Shown here: positions 36,625-48,119 of the stretch, piece by piece
How the letters are laid out: every line of letters begins with the position of its first letter
Position numbering within the stretch: position 1 is the stretch's first letter
NCBI GenBank assembly: GCA_008477525.1
Contig: SPDT01000001.1
Span: forward strand, 930,001-994,000
DNA: 64,000 nucleotides
Reading direction: 5' to 3'
DNA from: Hypomyces perniciosus
Taxonomy: Eukaryota > Ascomycota > Sordariomycetes > Hypocreales > Hypocreaceae
Notes under the pieces: model-generated
What the model was told of the DNA's origin: nothing
Databases searched by the model: none
The model's input: the letters and a program-made list of their open reading frames with translations, nothing else
Translations under genes and position numbers: made by a program

Positions 36625-36888
36625 TATTGGGTTAAGTAGGCTGGGGCCTTACTGCTTATTAGCGCTAAGGAGCTCTTATCTGCTATGTAAGCAGATACGA
36701 GCTGACACACATATCGCATAAGCGATATATCAGACTATATAGGCGCTGTAAGCGCCTGCACACAGCTTCTTCTTTGTGTTAGCTATGTGTATGTATAGCG
36801 AGGCCACTACGGTATATTCTCTTTCATAGAATCAAGCTTCGTTTCCTATCTCTTTATACTCTATATAGCTGTGCCGCGCTCCGCTACA
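36625..36888 (+). repeat. 3' LTR of Copia C
   Basis: Starts TATTGGGTTAAGTAGGC after the AACTGGGGGGTA purine tract and ends GCTACA, followed by the AGTAT duplication. Only scattered differences from the 5' LTR are seen, in both directions of transition. Confidence 0.9.
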
Positions 36889-36893
36889 AGTAT

Positions 36894-37424
36894 TAAAAGT
36901 AAAAAAATCAATACTTTAAAAATCTTAAACCTTCAAAAGATCTTTTAATTCCTACTGCTTTAAATCTTTTAGTTTATTTAAAAATTCTAACCTATACTTA
37001 ACTATCTCTTTACCTTTAGTCTATAGCTGTTATTTCTAATGACAAAGACGCTTTAAATAATCCAAAGCTTTATTTATTTCCGCCTAAGCTTTATAAAGGG
37101 CCTTATAATAAAGTAATAAAAGTTTTTCTGCTAATTCCTTAGCGGAATTAAAATATCGCGACTTAGAAACAATACTTGATACTAAAGAAACAGCCTCAGG
37201 TATAACATTAAAGAAAAACCTTAAAAAAACTTACAGGAACTTAATATAACCCCTGCACTATTATATAAATAACTAATATAAATATACTTACTGCACTTTA
37301 AAGAGTAATCGCTTATATAACACTTTAAGCTGCAAGAAAAATAATAAAAGTAAAGTATAATATTAAAACTGTTAATATTAATTAAATCTATAAATTGATA
37401 ATAATAGAAAGTTAATTTAATATA
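36894..37424 (-). pseudogene. Relic coiled-coil-like frame between two Copia elements
   Basis: The minus strand at about 37,235-36,910 reads as an interrupted helical sequence: NSAKELAEKLLLLYYKAL, then ALDYLKRL, then KGKEIVKYRLEFLNKLKDL. This resembles the Lys/Leu-rich regions next to fungal transposon-encoded proteins. Several stops interrupt it, and no family can be named. It is the DNA flanking the Copia C insertion on the right, up to the Copia A LTR. Confidence 0.35.
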
Positions 37425-38005
37425 TGTTAAAAAGGAGGGCTAAAAAGTAAGGATTTCAGTGTATTTGGGTAACCTTCCTATTCTGGCTTGACCCGGAATT
37501 AGGCCCGACGCTAGGACCGAGTTCCGGAGGAACTTCGGTGTAAGTCAGGAAATTTCTGTTATCTTCAACGATAACAATTGAGCTAGGACCAGCTATCCCG
37601 CCTACCCTAGACTCAATACAATAGCCACAATGGCTATTGTGAAAAATCTGACTAAAATGGTTTCCTGTTTGTATGGCCGTGAGTCGATTTGGCCGATTTC
37701 CCATACAAATGAATTTTGCGGAAAATAGGAATAGGGCCACGAACCCAATTCTGCCGCCGCATTCCTATTATCTAGTCGGAGGACTATTGTAGAAGACAAA
37801 GCTATTGTTTATACAATTCACTTCTACACCAGCCGCACATACACTAAATATTCTATAGCTTCTAGCTATTAGATTATTTATAATTTAATTGTTTATCTAT
37901 TGTTAACCCAACTAGACTCTCAGTCGTTTCCTTATTGCTGCGTTAGGTGCACCTTCCTAGAAGCTGCACTTAAATAAGGTTCAGTATAACCTTATTATTT
38001 CAACA
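37425..38005 (+). repeat. 5' LTR of Copia A
   Basis: Nearly identical to 43,457-44,036, with few differences visible. Internal inverted repeats include CCACAATGGCTATTGTG. The likely primer-binding region GGTTATAAGCCCGGG follows directly. Confidence 0.9.
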
Positions 38006-38061
38006 GGTTATAAGCCCGGGAGAGTTTTCCTTGGGTCTCTATTAGTGGATTTTTCTAGTGG

Positions 38062-38193
38062 TTACAGCACTTCCCCTAACGCTATTATAGCACTTATAGC
38101 GGGTTTTTATAGTGCTTATCCTAGTATTTACAGCACTTCCCCTAGCGCTACTACAGCACTTATAGCGGGTTTTTATAGTGCTTATCCTAGTAT
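38062..38193 (+). repeat. 66-bp tandem duplication in Copia A leader
   Basis: Two adjacent 66-bp units begin TTACAGCACTTCCCCTA at 38,062 and 38,128, with only a few differences. They lie between the primer-binding region and gag. Confidence 0.85.
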
Positions 38194-38599
38194 TTATATT
38201 AACACTTTTAGGATTTTTAGCTATTAAAAGCTATTCCTAGGCTTCTACTGCAAATACTATTGCAGTTATAGTAGTACTGCTATTATTTTCACTATTTTTA
38301 GTAATTAATATATACTATATAGTATTTTCCCTATCTTAATAGGATATAGGCCTAACAGCAGTATAAGTTGACCTATTAGGGCTCCTAGTAGCCCTATTTC
38401 CTTAATTGAGGATAATAGCTCTCCCTAGCAGTAAAGGGATCTATTTATTCAGGTATAGAATATAGAATAAGAGCTTTAGGCATAGAGGGCTTTTACTAAG
38501 ACAGTTAAGGCATAGCTAGAGGGTTAAAATAACACTATAACTCAGCTAAATAATACACTAGCTAGCCTAGCTGCTGCTATTTTAAGTCTTTAATCTTAA

Positions 38600-41500
38600 T
38601 AGACTATTAGTCTAATAGAAATTAATCCTGTAGCCCCTATACTAGTGCTAATATAAGCCCCTACTCCTATTCCTATACTAGTCCAGGTTCTATTTCTATC
38701 TATTCTTTAACCCCAAAATACTATTTCTACTTTAAATAGTAGTTTTATTAAAGAGGTATTAAAAAAGGTCTATAGCTTTCCAGAAAGCTATAAGCTAGTA
38801 AGCCTTAATAACTTTAATTAGTAGAAACAGTCTTTAAGTATTATACTAAGGGCTATAGATTACTATACTTTTATAGAAAATCCTATAGTTACTGATTCCT
38901 TATCTAATTTAGAACAGGCCCTATTACTTATACTAATTAGGGATAGTTTAACAGCTATTCCTGCTATATCTATTGCTTAGATTTAAAGCCTAAAAAAGCA
39001 TTTTTAGCATTAAAGAGACAATATAATTACTCTAATACTCTGTAAAAAGATTCCCTCTATAAGGAATTTCACTTATTAAATTATAGTAATTATAAAGGAT
39101 TTTTAACTAAATTTAATGCTACTTTTAATAGCTTATTAGCTAAATTAGCTATTTTAAAGGTTAATATTAATATACTAGACTAAGTAAATTAATATTTAAA
39201 TTCCTTAGAAAAGACTTATCCTTAATAGGCTAAAAGAATTAAAGGAACTATTAGATTTAGTAGAGCTATTAGGCAATCAACTAAAGGTTTTAACATTTAG
39301 TTTTTTATAGCAGATATATTAGAAGAGACTAGGAATCTATCTTTTACTGTATATAGGGTTAATAAAGCCTTGGGCCCTTTTAAGTCCTTTAATTAAAAGC
39401 CAGCTTCTAATTCTAATAAAAGGAAAGGAAATTAAAAGAATCAAGGAAATCAAAAGAATTAAAAGAATCAGAACCAACAAAACCAAAAGCAAACCACAGA
39501 GGATACTGCTTTTGCTAGTATATATTATTTAGCTACTAGGGAGTATAGCTTAAAAGAGCTATTAAAAGAATCCTTTACTGAATCTATTAGTAGTACAGAT
39601 AGTAATCGAGACCTTCTATAAGCCCTAAACGCTAAAAAAGGCAAAAAGCCTTTTAAGCCTTCTAAATCTTCTAAAAAACCTAAACCCCTTAAACTCTTTA
39701 TTTAGGATAGTCTATTATATAATACTAGATCTACAGTTTATATAGTTAATTCTAGGAAATAGTTTACAGACTATAGACCTAATAACAGGGACCTAGGTGT
39801 TATTTATACTGGCAGGGGCCCTGTTACCCTTAAGGGAATAGGTACAGCCACTCTTAATATCCTTAATAAAGATAATAATTATAAAAAGATAAAATTGTTA
39901 AATACCCTTTATTGCCTATAGCTAAATGTAAACCTTATAAGTGGTTTAAGGTATTATTAAACTAAAGGATATATATAGTATAATACTCTTTTTATAAAAA
40001 CTATATAGCTAATAGGACTATTAAATCCCTTAAAATATAGTTTTTTTCTTTATAATTAAAGGATATACTATACTATACAGCTATATAAATACTTATAGAG
40101 CTTATAGCTTTATATAGGTTTAAATTCCTGCTATTAGCGAGGAAAAGGCTTGGGAATATATTGCTATTCCAGAAGCAATAGCTTTAAAAAAACAATTAAC
40201 TAGATCTAGTTTTAGGCTTATAAAGAAGAATAATCCTAAGGGAAAGGATCTCTCTGAACTCCCTGAAACCCTAGGCTAAGTAAAGGAAGATAGGCCTTGT
40301 ATGCCCCTATTGCCTGAGGAAATAAGGGGGAATAAGCCTACAGAGGATACCTTTATAGAGGAAAGGCCTTATATGCTTAAGGAATCCTCTATTACTAAAC
40401 ATCTAGAAGTTATTAAGCTATCTAAACTAGAGGGAGAGACTATTACTAGTTTTAGCTATAAGCTGCTAAAGCTAGCCCTTTTATAGTATAAAAGACTAAG
40501 TTATATTAGTTTAAGTCTACTGAAGAAGACTGCTAAAATAACTACTAGAATTTTTAACTTTAATTCTATTAAAGAGACTAAATTCTATTGCTTAGTGTAT
40601 AATAAAGGAAAAGCTATTAAAAGGCTTAATTCAAAGCTAATTCCTGATCCACTAGCCTCTCTAGATTATTTAAAAGCTAATACTTTCTTTATAAAGCCAG
40701 TGCTTTATAATAAAGCCCCTATTAGTCTTTTAATTATCGATAGAAAATTAAGATATAGGTGGCTATTCCTTTTAAGAGATTATAGTAGACCTACCCTTTT
40801 AGCTACTATATAAGGCTTTATAAATAGCCTGAAAACGCAGTATAACCGGTATCTTAAAGAATTTTATTATAATGGCGGAAAGGAAATTAATTAAGAACTT
40901 TAAACCTAGTTTTTTTCTTTAGGAATTATATATTCCTATAGCAGCCTTTACATTTATAAACAGAATAGTTTAATAGAATGCTCTATTAGAGTTTTATTAG
41001 ATAGGCTATAGGCTACTATTATAGCAGTTAACCTGCCGCTATATCTTTAGAATTTTATTATTACTGCAGTTTTTGAATTAGTTAACTATATAGCTATTAC
41101 TAATAGGGACTTTACCCTTTATTAAGAATTGTATAAAGACTTAGACTTTAATAAGGATTATAAACCTGATCTATGAAAATATAGGATTATTAGCTCTTAT
41201 TATAAGGTATTTATTCTATAAGAATAAAGGGCTAAGGGCTATAAATTAGCCTTTAAGACTGAAACTAGGAGACTACTAGCAGTTTTAGGTAGTAATACCT
41301 ATCTTATCTATATTCTAACTAAATATATAGTCTTTAAATCGTTAACTATAAAGCTGTATAAAGATAAGATTCCTAAGCTTTAAATCCTAGAGCCTACTAT
41401 AAGTCAGGATAATAAAGAATTAGAGGGAGAAATAGAGCTAGATTCTATAAATTAAATGATTCCTAGCTTTCAGGATATTAATCCCTTACTCCCTAACCTT

Positions 41501-43260
41501 ATTCTAAAGGGAGTACCCACTACTATTCCCCTTATTCCTATACCAGTTATATAAGACTCTGCAGTTATAGAGGATCCTATAGATATAAATATATCCCATT
41601 TTCTCTATAATAGCATTAGAAAGCTAGCCTTTCCAGCTACTGCAGCACAAGACCTATAAACGCTTAAGTAAGTACTTTATAGTCTTAATAAAACTAAATG
41701 GCTAAGAGCAATTTATAGCGAATTTAACCAGCTAGTTAAATAATACACCTTTACTTTTATTAAGCGTAATAGTATTCCTAAAGGCAGGAATCCTATTACT
41801 AGTCGATTAGTCTTAAAGACTAAGAAAGACCAGAATAATAAAATAGTAAAATTTAAAGCTAGGCTAGTTGCTAGGGGTTTTCAACAACTAAAAGGAATAG
41901 ATTTCAACTAAACATTCGCCTCAACAGCTATTCCTTCTACCTAACGGCTCCTATTAGCCCTAGTTACTATCTATAACTGGGAAATTAAACAAATCGACTT
42001 TATTGGTGCATTCCTTAACGGGATACTTAAAGAAACTATCTTCTTTAACTTTCCTGAAGGATTTAAAGACTATGCCAGTCAAGCTTCCCCTAAGATTAAG
42101 TTTATTCTTAGAAAGCTGGGTTATAACCCTGATATAGATCAGGTTATTTAGTTACAGAAAGCTCTTTACGGCCTAAAACAGTCCCTTAAAGAATAGCAAT
42201 AGGCTCTATAAGCCTTAAGAAATAAACTAAAATATAATCCTTTAATTTCTGACTCTGCTATTCTTTATAATCCAAATAATGGTATTTTTATTATTACTTA
42301 TATAGATAACTGTCTTCTTATTAGACTAGATAAAGAAGCTATAGCCCAGCTAAAGCTAGCTTTTAATAAAGTCTATGCTATAGAAGATAAAGGCCTTGCC
42401 TTTTTCTTTTTAAGGGTTTAGATAATTAAAGATAGAAAAAGAGGCCTTTTTTGGCTTTCCTAGAAACAGTATATTACTAAAGCTATAGAGTTTTTTAACC
42501 TTCAAAACTCTAAGCCTATCCAATTACCCCTATAGCCCTTTATTTTAGTTAATAAAACTATAACTAAACTAGATAAAGCTAATATTAAGCTTTTTTAAGC
42601 TATTATTAGTACTATTATTTACTTAATAATTTATACTCAAGTAGATATTAGCTTTTTAGTCTAGTGGCTAGCTAGATAATTTCAAGGCCCTTATAAAGAG
42701 CACTTAAACGCAGCCCGCAACCTATTACAGTATTTAAATAGTACCCAGGATCTAGCTATTCAATATACTAGAAAATCTAGTCCTATATCTATTAGTTATT
42801 GCAATAGTAATTTTGCTGGGGATAAAGAATCAAGCAAATCGACTTATAGCTATATTATTATAGTTGCTAATAGGCTAATTAGCTGGAAATTAAAAAGGGG
42901 CTTAACTATCTATCTTTCTATGCTAGAAGCAGAGTTTGTAGCTTTTATAGAAGCTACTAGGGAGATTTAGTGGCTTATTGGCCTATATAAAGAGGTAGAT
43001 CGACCAATTAGACAGCCAATCTCTCTACTTAATGACAATAAAAGTGCTATTTCTACCTTAAATAACCCTACCCTTTATAATCGAATAAAATATACTCTAT
43101 TACGGTTTAATTATATTAAGGAATAGGTTAAAAATAGCATTATTACAGTCAGCTATCTGGAAACCAGTAAAATAGTTGCTGACGGGCTTATTAAGCCTCT
43201 TCCAGGTTTAAAATTAAGGAATTTTATAAATCTCCTTAATCTTAAGATTTTACCTAAGGT
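38600..43260 (+). pseudogene. Copia A gag-pol relic
   Basis: Gag-like sequence lies about 38,700-39,500 and ends in a Lys/Asn/Gln-rich stretch. The protease region at about 39,710-39,960 keeps the pattern up to NLISGL, but the DSGA active site is lost. Integrase at 40,800-41,330 reads NGGKEIN then KQNSLIECSIRVLLDRL. The reverse transcriptase at about 41,750-42,320 reads KFKARLVARGFQQLKGIDFN, then IKQIDFIGAFLNG and NFPEGFKDYA, with YIDNCLLI replacing YVDDLLL. RNase H at about 42,850-43,100 includes LLNDNKSAIST. TAG stops sit at expected Gln or Trp positions. Short open pieces survive at 40,301-40,486 and 40,595-40,813 (pre-integrase and integrase), but there is no intact polyprotein. Confidence 0.85.
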
Positions 43261-43456
43261 ATATACTTAAGGTTCTTACCCTTCTTATAGCTAATAGCTA
43301 TTTTATAGCTATTTAGCTATCTTTGTTATTTTATCCCTAGCTATATTAGCTATCCTTTTTATTTTTAATTTTTTTTTTATATTCTAGTTACTTTCCTATA
43401 TCTAGATCCTATATTTACTTTAAAGTTATATAGGATAGTATCTATTCCAGAGGGAG

Positions 43457-44036
43457 TGTTAAAAAGGAGGGCTAAAAAGTAAGGATTTCAGTGTATTTGG
43501 GTAACCTTCCTATTCTGGCTTGACCTGGAATTAGGCCCGACGCTAGGACCGAGTTCCGGAGGAACTTCGGTGTAAGTCAGGAAATTTCTGTTATTTTCAA
43601 CGATAACAATTAAGCTAGGACCAGCTATCCCGCCTACCCTAGACTCAATACAATAGCCACAATGGCTATTGTGAAAAATCTGACTAAAATGGTTTCCTGT
43701 TTGTATGGCCGTGAGTCGATTTGGCCGATTTCCCATATAAATGAATTTTGCGGAAAATAGGAATAGGGCCACGAACCCAATTCTGCCGCCGCATTCCTAT
43801 TATCTAGTCGGAGGACTATTATAGAAGACAAAGCTATTGTTCATACAATCACTTCTACACCAGCCGCACATCACTAGATATTCTATAGCTTTCTAGCTAT
43901 TAGTTCAGTTACAATTCAATTGTTCATCCATTGTTAACCCAACTAGACTCTCAGTCGTTTCCTCATTGCTGCGTTGGGTGCACCTTCCTAGAAGCTGCAC
44001 TTAAATGAGGTTCAGTATAACCTTGTTATTTCAACA
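43457..44036 (+). repeat. 3' LTR of Copia A
   Basis: 580 bp, preceded by the polypurine tract and ending CTTGTTATTTCAACA. The close match to the 5' LTR points to a comparatively recent insertion. Confidence 0.9.
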
Positions 44037-44041
44037 ATATC

Positions 44042-46130
44042 CAATTTTATTATCTTTAATATTATATAAACGCTATCTTTACAGCTAAAGGCTAAAAAAA
44101 TATATATTATAATCCTAAATAAATTAGTTTATAAGGCAGTATAAAAAGTACTTTTATTTCTGTAAATTTATTATAAAAAATATTAAATAAAAGGCAATAT
44201 AAAATTAAGGTATAGTTAAGTCTTTTTTTTATAGTCAAGATAAATTCTTTATAAAAAAAAGGAATATATAGAATTTTAATGAAACTACCCTTATAATAAA
44301 ACATTTATATATAGGTATACCTCTTTAGACTTTATAGCTTATTAATAAGCCGACTTTAATAGATTCTTATAATATAATCTTAGTAATAATAGTTACAGCG
44401 ATTTCTGCTATTAGGCTTGCGATTTTATTGTTTATAATCCTTTTAAGGCTTTAGATTCCTTTATAATAAATTGCTAATAATCTTTATAGCTAAACTATCT
44501 TTATAATAAGACTTAAAGGCTATATTAATAATATTATTATATTAAAATAAATTAAATATTTCGAATTGTATATAAGACTGTCTAACCTTTATAAAATTTA
44601 TATTTATTGAATAAATAGTTATAAAAGCCATTGCTTAAAGGAAATTGTATTATTTACTTAGCAATATAATATTAAACTTTTCTTACTGCCGCTTTACTTT
44701 ATATATTATCTGTAACCTTTTAATATAAAGGTTTTCTAGTTATATAAATATTAATATTAAGAAATTTTATATTAAAAGATTACTAATAGTATTATAGAGA
44801 TTAAAAAAATTAATTTCCTTGCCTATTTATAAGAAATATACAATTATATATTTAAATAGTATATTTTTCTTTTAGCTTAAAAGAAATATAGTCTATTTCT
44901 TTATAATCTTATTAAAGTCTTAAATTAATTTTAAAATGCCCTCTCTTTACTAATAAAGGAGGTAAATAAGCGAGATCTTCCTAGCTTTATTAATAGGGAT
45001 AGGGAGACTTTAATAAAAGCTCATAAAGGATTTAATAAGGGATCCGACGAGGGATCTAACGAGGGATCTGATAAGGGATTTGACAAGGGATCCAATAAGG
45101 GATCTAATAAGGGATCTGATTTTTGAATGCCGCAAAGGCAGCCTAGGGAGACCTTAACACTATATACACTGCAGTTAACAGCAAGATTTAACTAGAATAG
45201 TATTTTAATATTAAAATTATATCTCTGTGAGATTTAATAATATTAAAACTATATTTAATATTAAATTAAGACCTTAACTCTCTTTTAGGTGCCTTTAATA
45301 CTTTTAGTTTCTTATATATTTAAAAAAGTTAAGACAGTAATATATACTCTTGCATTTAATAGTATTACTATAATAGCAGAGATCAAGTATTTAAAAGAGA
45401 AAAATATAAAATAGTTAAAGCTTTTTAAAGGGATATAAGTTATAGTAAAATGTAACCTGCTAAGCGTTAAAGATATAAAAATCTAAGTTATAAGAGATAA
45501 ATATAATAGAAAAGCTATATAAAAAGAGGAGGAAAATCGGATTATATAAAAAAAAGCTTATAATAAAGTCCTTTTCCTTTACTATTAGCTATAAAAAGTT
45601 AAGGCTAAAGTTAGGAGTAGTTTAAGGCAATTCCAGGCTAATAATATCTTCAACTCTTTTATAGGTTAAAAAGAGCTATTGTTTTGCCTGCAGGATAACT
45701 TTTAATTAAAAATTAACTAATAGGTTTTTTTTAACTTAAATGAATGGATTTATAAATACTATCGATTTTATCGTAAACTATAATTCTATAGCTATTTTAA
45801 AAAGGATTAGTAACTACTAATAACTTAGCCTTTACTTTATAATCCTAATATTATTAATAAAGCGATAACTTTTACTATTTTAAATACTAAAAGGCGCTCC
45901 TTTAATTAAAATATACTTTCCTTTAAAGCTAATAGGGTAAAGATAATAGAAAGGCAGCCTAATTAAAATATTAACGTAAAATATTAAAGTAAAATATTAA
46001 AGTAAATTAAAAGGCTAAGGAAATTTTAAAGTTAGATTTAACTGTTTAATTAAATATTTATAATTTTTCCTATTAAAATAATGAATTTATTATAATAATA
46101 AATCTATTTGCGTGGCTGTAAAATTTAGCG
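44042..46130. other. AT-rich relic region, no gene recognised
   Basis: RIP-like sequence with scattered short frames but no identifiable domain. It may be decayed transposon. Apart from the minisatellite at 45,025-45,120, nothing specific is supported. Composition changes abruptly near 46,130, where the gene-bearing island starts. Confidence 0.5.
45025..45120 (+). repeat. 12-bp minisatellite, about 8 units
   Basis: Eight consecutive 12-mers with consensus AAGGGATCTGAT (variants GAGGGATCTAAC, AAGGGATCCGAC, AAGGGATTTGAC). One plus-strand frame translates to repeated KGSD/EGSN tetrapeptides and ends at TGA shortly after. The same frame stays open upstream for about 30 codons (DLPSFINRDRETLIKAHKGF). 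It may be the tail of a decayed coding region. Confidence 0.85.
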
Positions 46131-46438
46131 GGGCAGCGATATATTTTTTTCTTTTAAATTAACTGCAATTTTCCTACTCAGTCGCCCCCCCCGTGTCCTA
46201 GCGAAGCGGGCACGGGGATTGTCGATTTTGAGACCCCCCTAGTACTGTATATAAATGGTCGAGCTGTGCAGCTGTGTTCTGAGAGCAGTGAAATCGACCA
46301 AGCATTATAAAGAGGAGCATTTACCGTTTCAAACTTTCTAGGAAAGGATTGTGTACTCTTATTGCGCCCGACCAAGCTAGATATTCGTCACCTTCCTCAT
46401 CCCTAATCCATACTCCATAGAGATATCAATCAGTCACC
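46131..46438 (+). promoter_or_regulatory. Upstream region of the AYR1-like SDR
   Basis: Sequence shifts here from RIP-like AT-rich to mixed composition, with a C-run (GTCGCCCCCCCCGTGTCC) near 46,180. The start codon at 46,439 has a good context (CAGTCACCATGG). No specific factor site can be named. Confidence 0.35.
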
Positions 46439-47284
46439 ATGGATAGACCCACAGTTCTCATCACCGGGTGCACGAAAGGCAGCATCGGGTACTCGCTGGC
46501 CAAGGAGTTTGCTGCCCGAGATTATCATGTGTACGCCAGCACGCGCCGCATCGCGACCATGGGCGACCTCGTCGACGTTCCCAACATCACGGCCCTTGCC
46601 CTCGATGTCACCGACCGTGACTCGCTCCTCGCAGCCCACGCCCAAATCACCCACGAGACCGACGGCAAGCTCGACATACTCTACCACAATGCCGGCTACC
46701 GCTCCCTCGCCATGGCCGTCGAGACCTCCCGCGACGAAGCCTTCAAGATGTTCAACGTCAACTTCTTCGCCATCGTAGAGATGAACGCTATATTCGCCGA
46801 CCTCGTCATCGCCTCAAAGGGCAAGATCGTCTTCACCGGGTCCGTCTCCGGGTACACCCCACATCCCTCGCAGTCCGTCTATAATTCGTCCAAGTCCGCG
46901 ATCGCACTGTATGCTAGGACATTGCGCACCGAGATGAAGCCCTTCGGTGTCCGCGTAGTTTTCGTCCAAACTGCCGCTGTCAACACAGGAATGTCCACCG
47001 AACGCGTCGTCCTCAACCCGAACTCTTTCTATAAGTACCTTGAGGCTAAGATCAACGCCGCCTGGGCCGACCTGGAGGCCAACACCTTGGAGCCTACCGC
47101 CTATGCAAAGGCCGTTGTTACGAAAGTCGCAAGGGTAGCGCCCCCGAACACCATTTGGGGCGGAAGCGGCGCATTCACTGTCCGGGCTGTCGAGGCCCTC
47201 GGTGCTCATTGGCTGTATCCCTTTGTATTCTCGAAGATGTTCGGGTTGAAGGACGCTGCCCCGCAGATGAAGCTTGAGTCATGA
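46439..47284 (+). CDS. Classical SDR, AYR1-like (1-acyl-dihydroxyacetone-phosphate-reductase-like)
   Basis: A 281-residue single-exon NAD(P)-dependent short-chain dehydrogenase/reductase. Residues 5-17 (TVLITGCTKGSIG) are the dinucleotide-binding TGxxxGxG motif, Arg36-Arg37 after the second strand favour NADPH, and NAG is at 84-86. The catalytic set is Ser135, Tyr148 and Lys152 (YNSSK), with Asn106/108 nearby. Length and the pattern after YxxxK (GVRVVFVQTAAVNTGMS) fit the fungal AYR1-like subfamily, whose founding member reduces 1-acyl-DHAP. Cluster homologues act on other ketones, so the substrate is unknown. The start fits a CACCATGG context. GC-rich codon use contrasts with the AT-rich block 300 bp upstream. 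A MITE begins 65 bp past the stop. It is intact and probably functional. Confidence 0.93.
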   Translation: MDRPTVLITGCTKGSIGYSLAKEFAARDYHVYASTRRIATMGDLVDVPNITALALDVTDRDSLLAAHAQITHETDGKLDILYHNAGYRSLAMAVETSRDEAFKMFNVNFFAIVEMNAIFADLVIASKGKIVFTGSVSGYTPHPSQSVYNSSKSAIALYARTLRTEMKPFGVRVVFVQTAAVNTGMSTERVVLNPNSFYKYLEAKINAAWADLEANTLEPTAYAKAVVTKVARVAPPNTIWGGSGAFTVRAVEALGAHWLYPFVFSKMFGLKDAAPQMKLES

Positions 47285-47349
47285 AGAGGGGGGGGGGGTG
47301 TACCTTGAGCTATCTGCTTATGTTATGTTATTCAGTCATGACGAGCCTA

Positions 47350-47838
47350 CGAAGGTTGGGGACGAAAGACCTGGGTCACTTTGCAACTGGCGGCACCCCT
47401 GCCCCACAGTACAAGAGTTCATCTTCCTAATCAACACTCCCTTACCTACTAAAGTCAACCAAGCCTGCTATAACCTATAAGAATAAGGCATACTCCCCTA
47501 TAACGCTCGCTGTAGCAATGCCTTTTAGCAGACATTTCAAATCCTTCAGGCTTAGGTTTATTATTATCTTTCCAGTCGCTATCGCCGCTACTATCGCTGC
47601 CGCTATTACTATTTACTGTTATTAGTATAAGTATCTTTCTCAATAATTACAGTTAACTTTATCTTTGAGGATAGTATTCTCAATTTATGATAAAAGTTAT
47701 TGTTTTGTGAAGTATTACTGATAGAGATTTAGCTTTATATTGCAAGAAAAATACTGTATAAAAGCTAGCAAGTTAATAGTGTATAGTAGGGGTATTGCCA
47801 GTTGTAAAGTGACCTAGGTCTTTCGTCCATAACCTTCG
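47350..47838. mobile_element. MITE with about 50-bp inverted repeats and TA target site
   Basis: The ends are inverted repeats: CGAAGGTT.GGACGAAAGACC then GGTCACTTTGCAACTGG at the left, and its reverse complement at about 47,795-47,838 (CCAGTTGTAAAGTGACC then GGTCTTTCGTCC.AACCTTCG). Both ends are flanked by TA (47,348-47,349 and 47,839-47,840), as for Tc1/mariner-type MITEs. The interior (489 bp in total) becomes AT-rich and encodes nothing recognisable. It lies in the 3' flank of the SDR gene. Confidence 0.72.
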
Positions 47839-47840
47839 TA

Positions 47841-48119
47841 GTTGTTTACTGTATATATTTATTTAGAGGTTTTTGATACATGATATGTGAAAGATACAAG
47901 GACTTTAACAGACGCATGGCGATTATATTAATTCTAACTACGTAGTGTATATATCAAGGGAGCCGTGCATCAAAATAAAATACAAAATTTAATATAAACA
48001 TTCTATCTGCAGCTATCTTCAAACCCCAAATACTTCATCCCTAACTGTACGCATATCGATTCGTTCCCTGCTTCCCGTATCTCTGGAGTACTCATTCCTA
48101 ATCCCTTGTATCAATCGGT
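47841..48119. other. Intergenic, nothing recognised
   Basis: Moderately AT-rich sequence between the MITE and the old-yellow-enzyme relic. No feature is supported. Confidence 0.5.

Larger units (their letters stand above)
29812..36888 (+). mobile_element. Copia C: full-length Ty1/Copia element with antisense GC-rich ORF
   Basis: Bounded by 264-bp LTRs (29,812-30,075 and 36,625-36,888) and by the perfect 5-bp duplication AGTAT (29,807-29,811 and 36,889-36,893). A GGGGGG polypurine tract precedes the 3' LTR. The pol order is integrase before reverse transcriptase, as in Copia. Internal coding sequence is heavily RIP-like, but both LTRs and the segment at about 35,760-36,350 keep high GC. That segment carries an antisense AT-hook reading frame. 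Confidence 0.9.
37425..44036 (+). mobile_element. Copia A: full-length Ty1/Copia retrotransposon
   Basis: A 6.6-kb element with LTRs of 581 bp (37,425-38,005) and 580 bp (43,457-44,036). Both start TGTTAAAAAGGAGGGC and end TTTCAACA. The polypurine tract AGAGGGAG lies at about 43,449-43,456. The flanks ATATA (37,420-37,424) and ATATC (44,037-44,041) match at 4 of 5 bases. Its LTR family also supplied the solo LTR at 5473 and the decayed LTR at 19,547. It is the least degraded element in the window but still has many in-frame stops. Confidence 0.9.

Noticed and set aside
46430..47209. Minus-strand frames (46,430-46,687 and 46,814-47,209) and a second plus frame at 46,509-46,778
   Set aside because: Shadows of the AYR1-like SDR, whose frame has the full set of family motifs.
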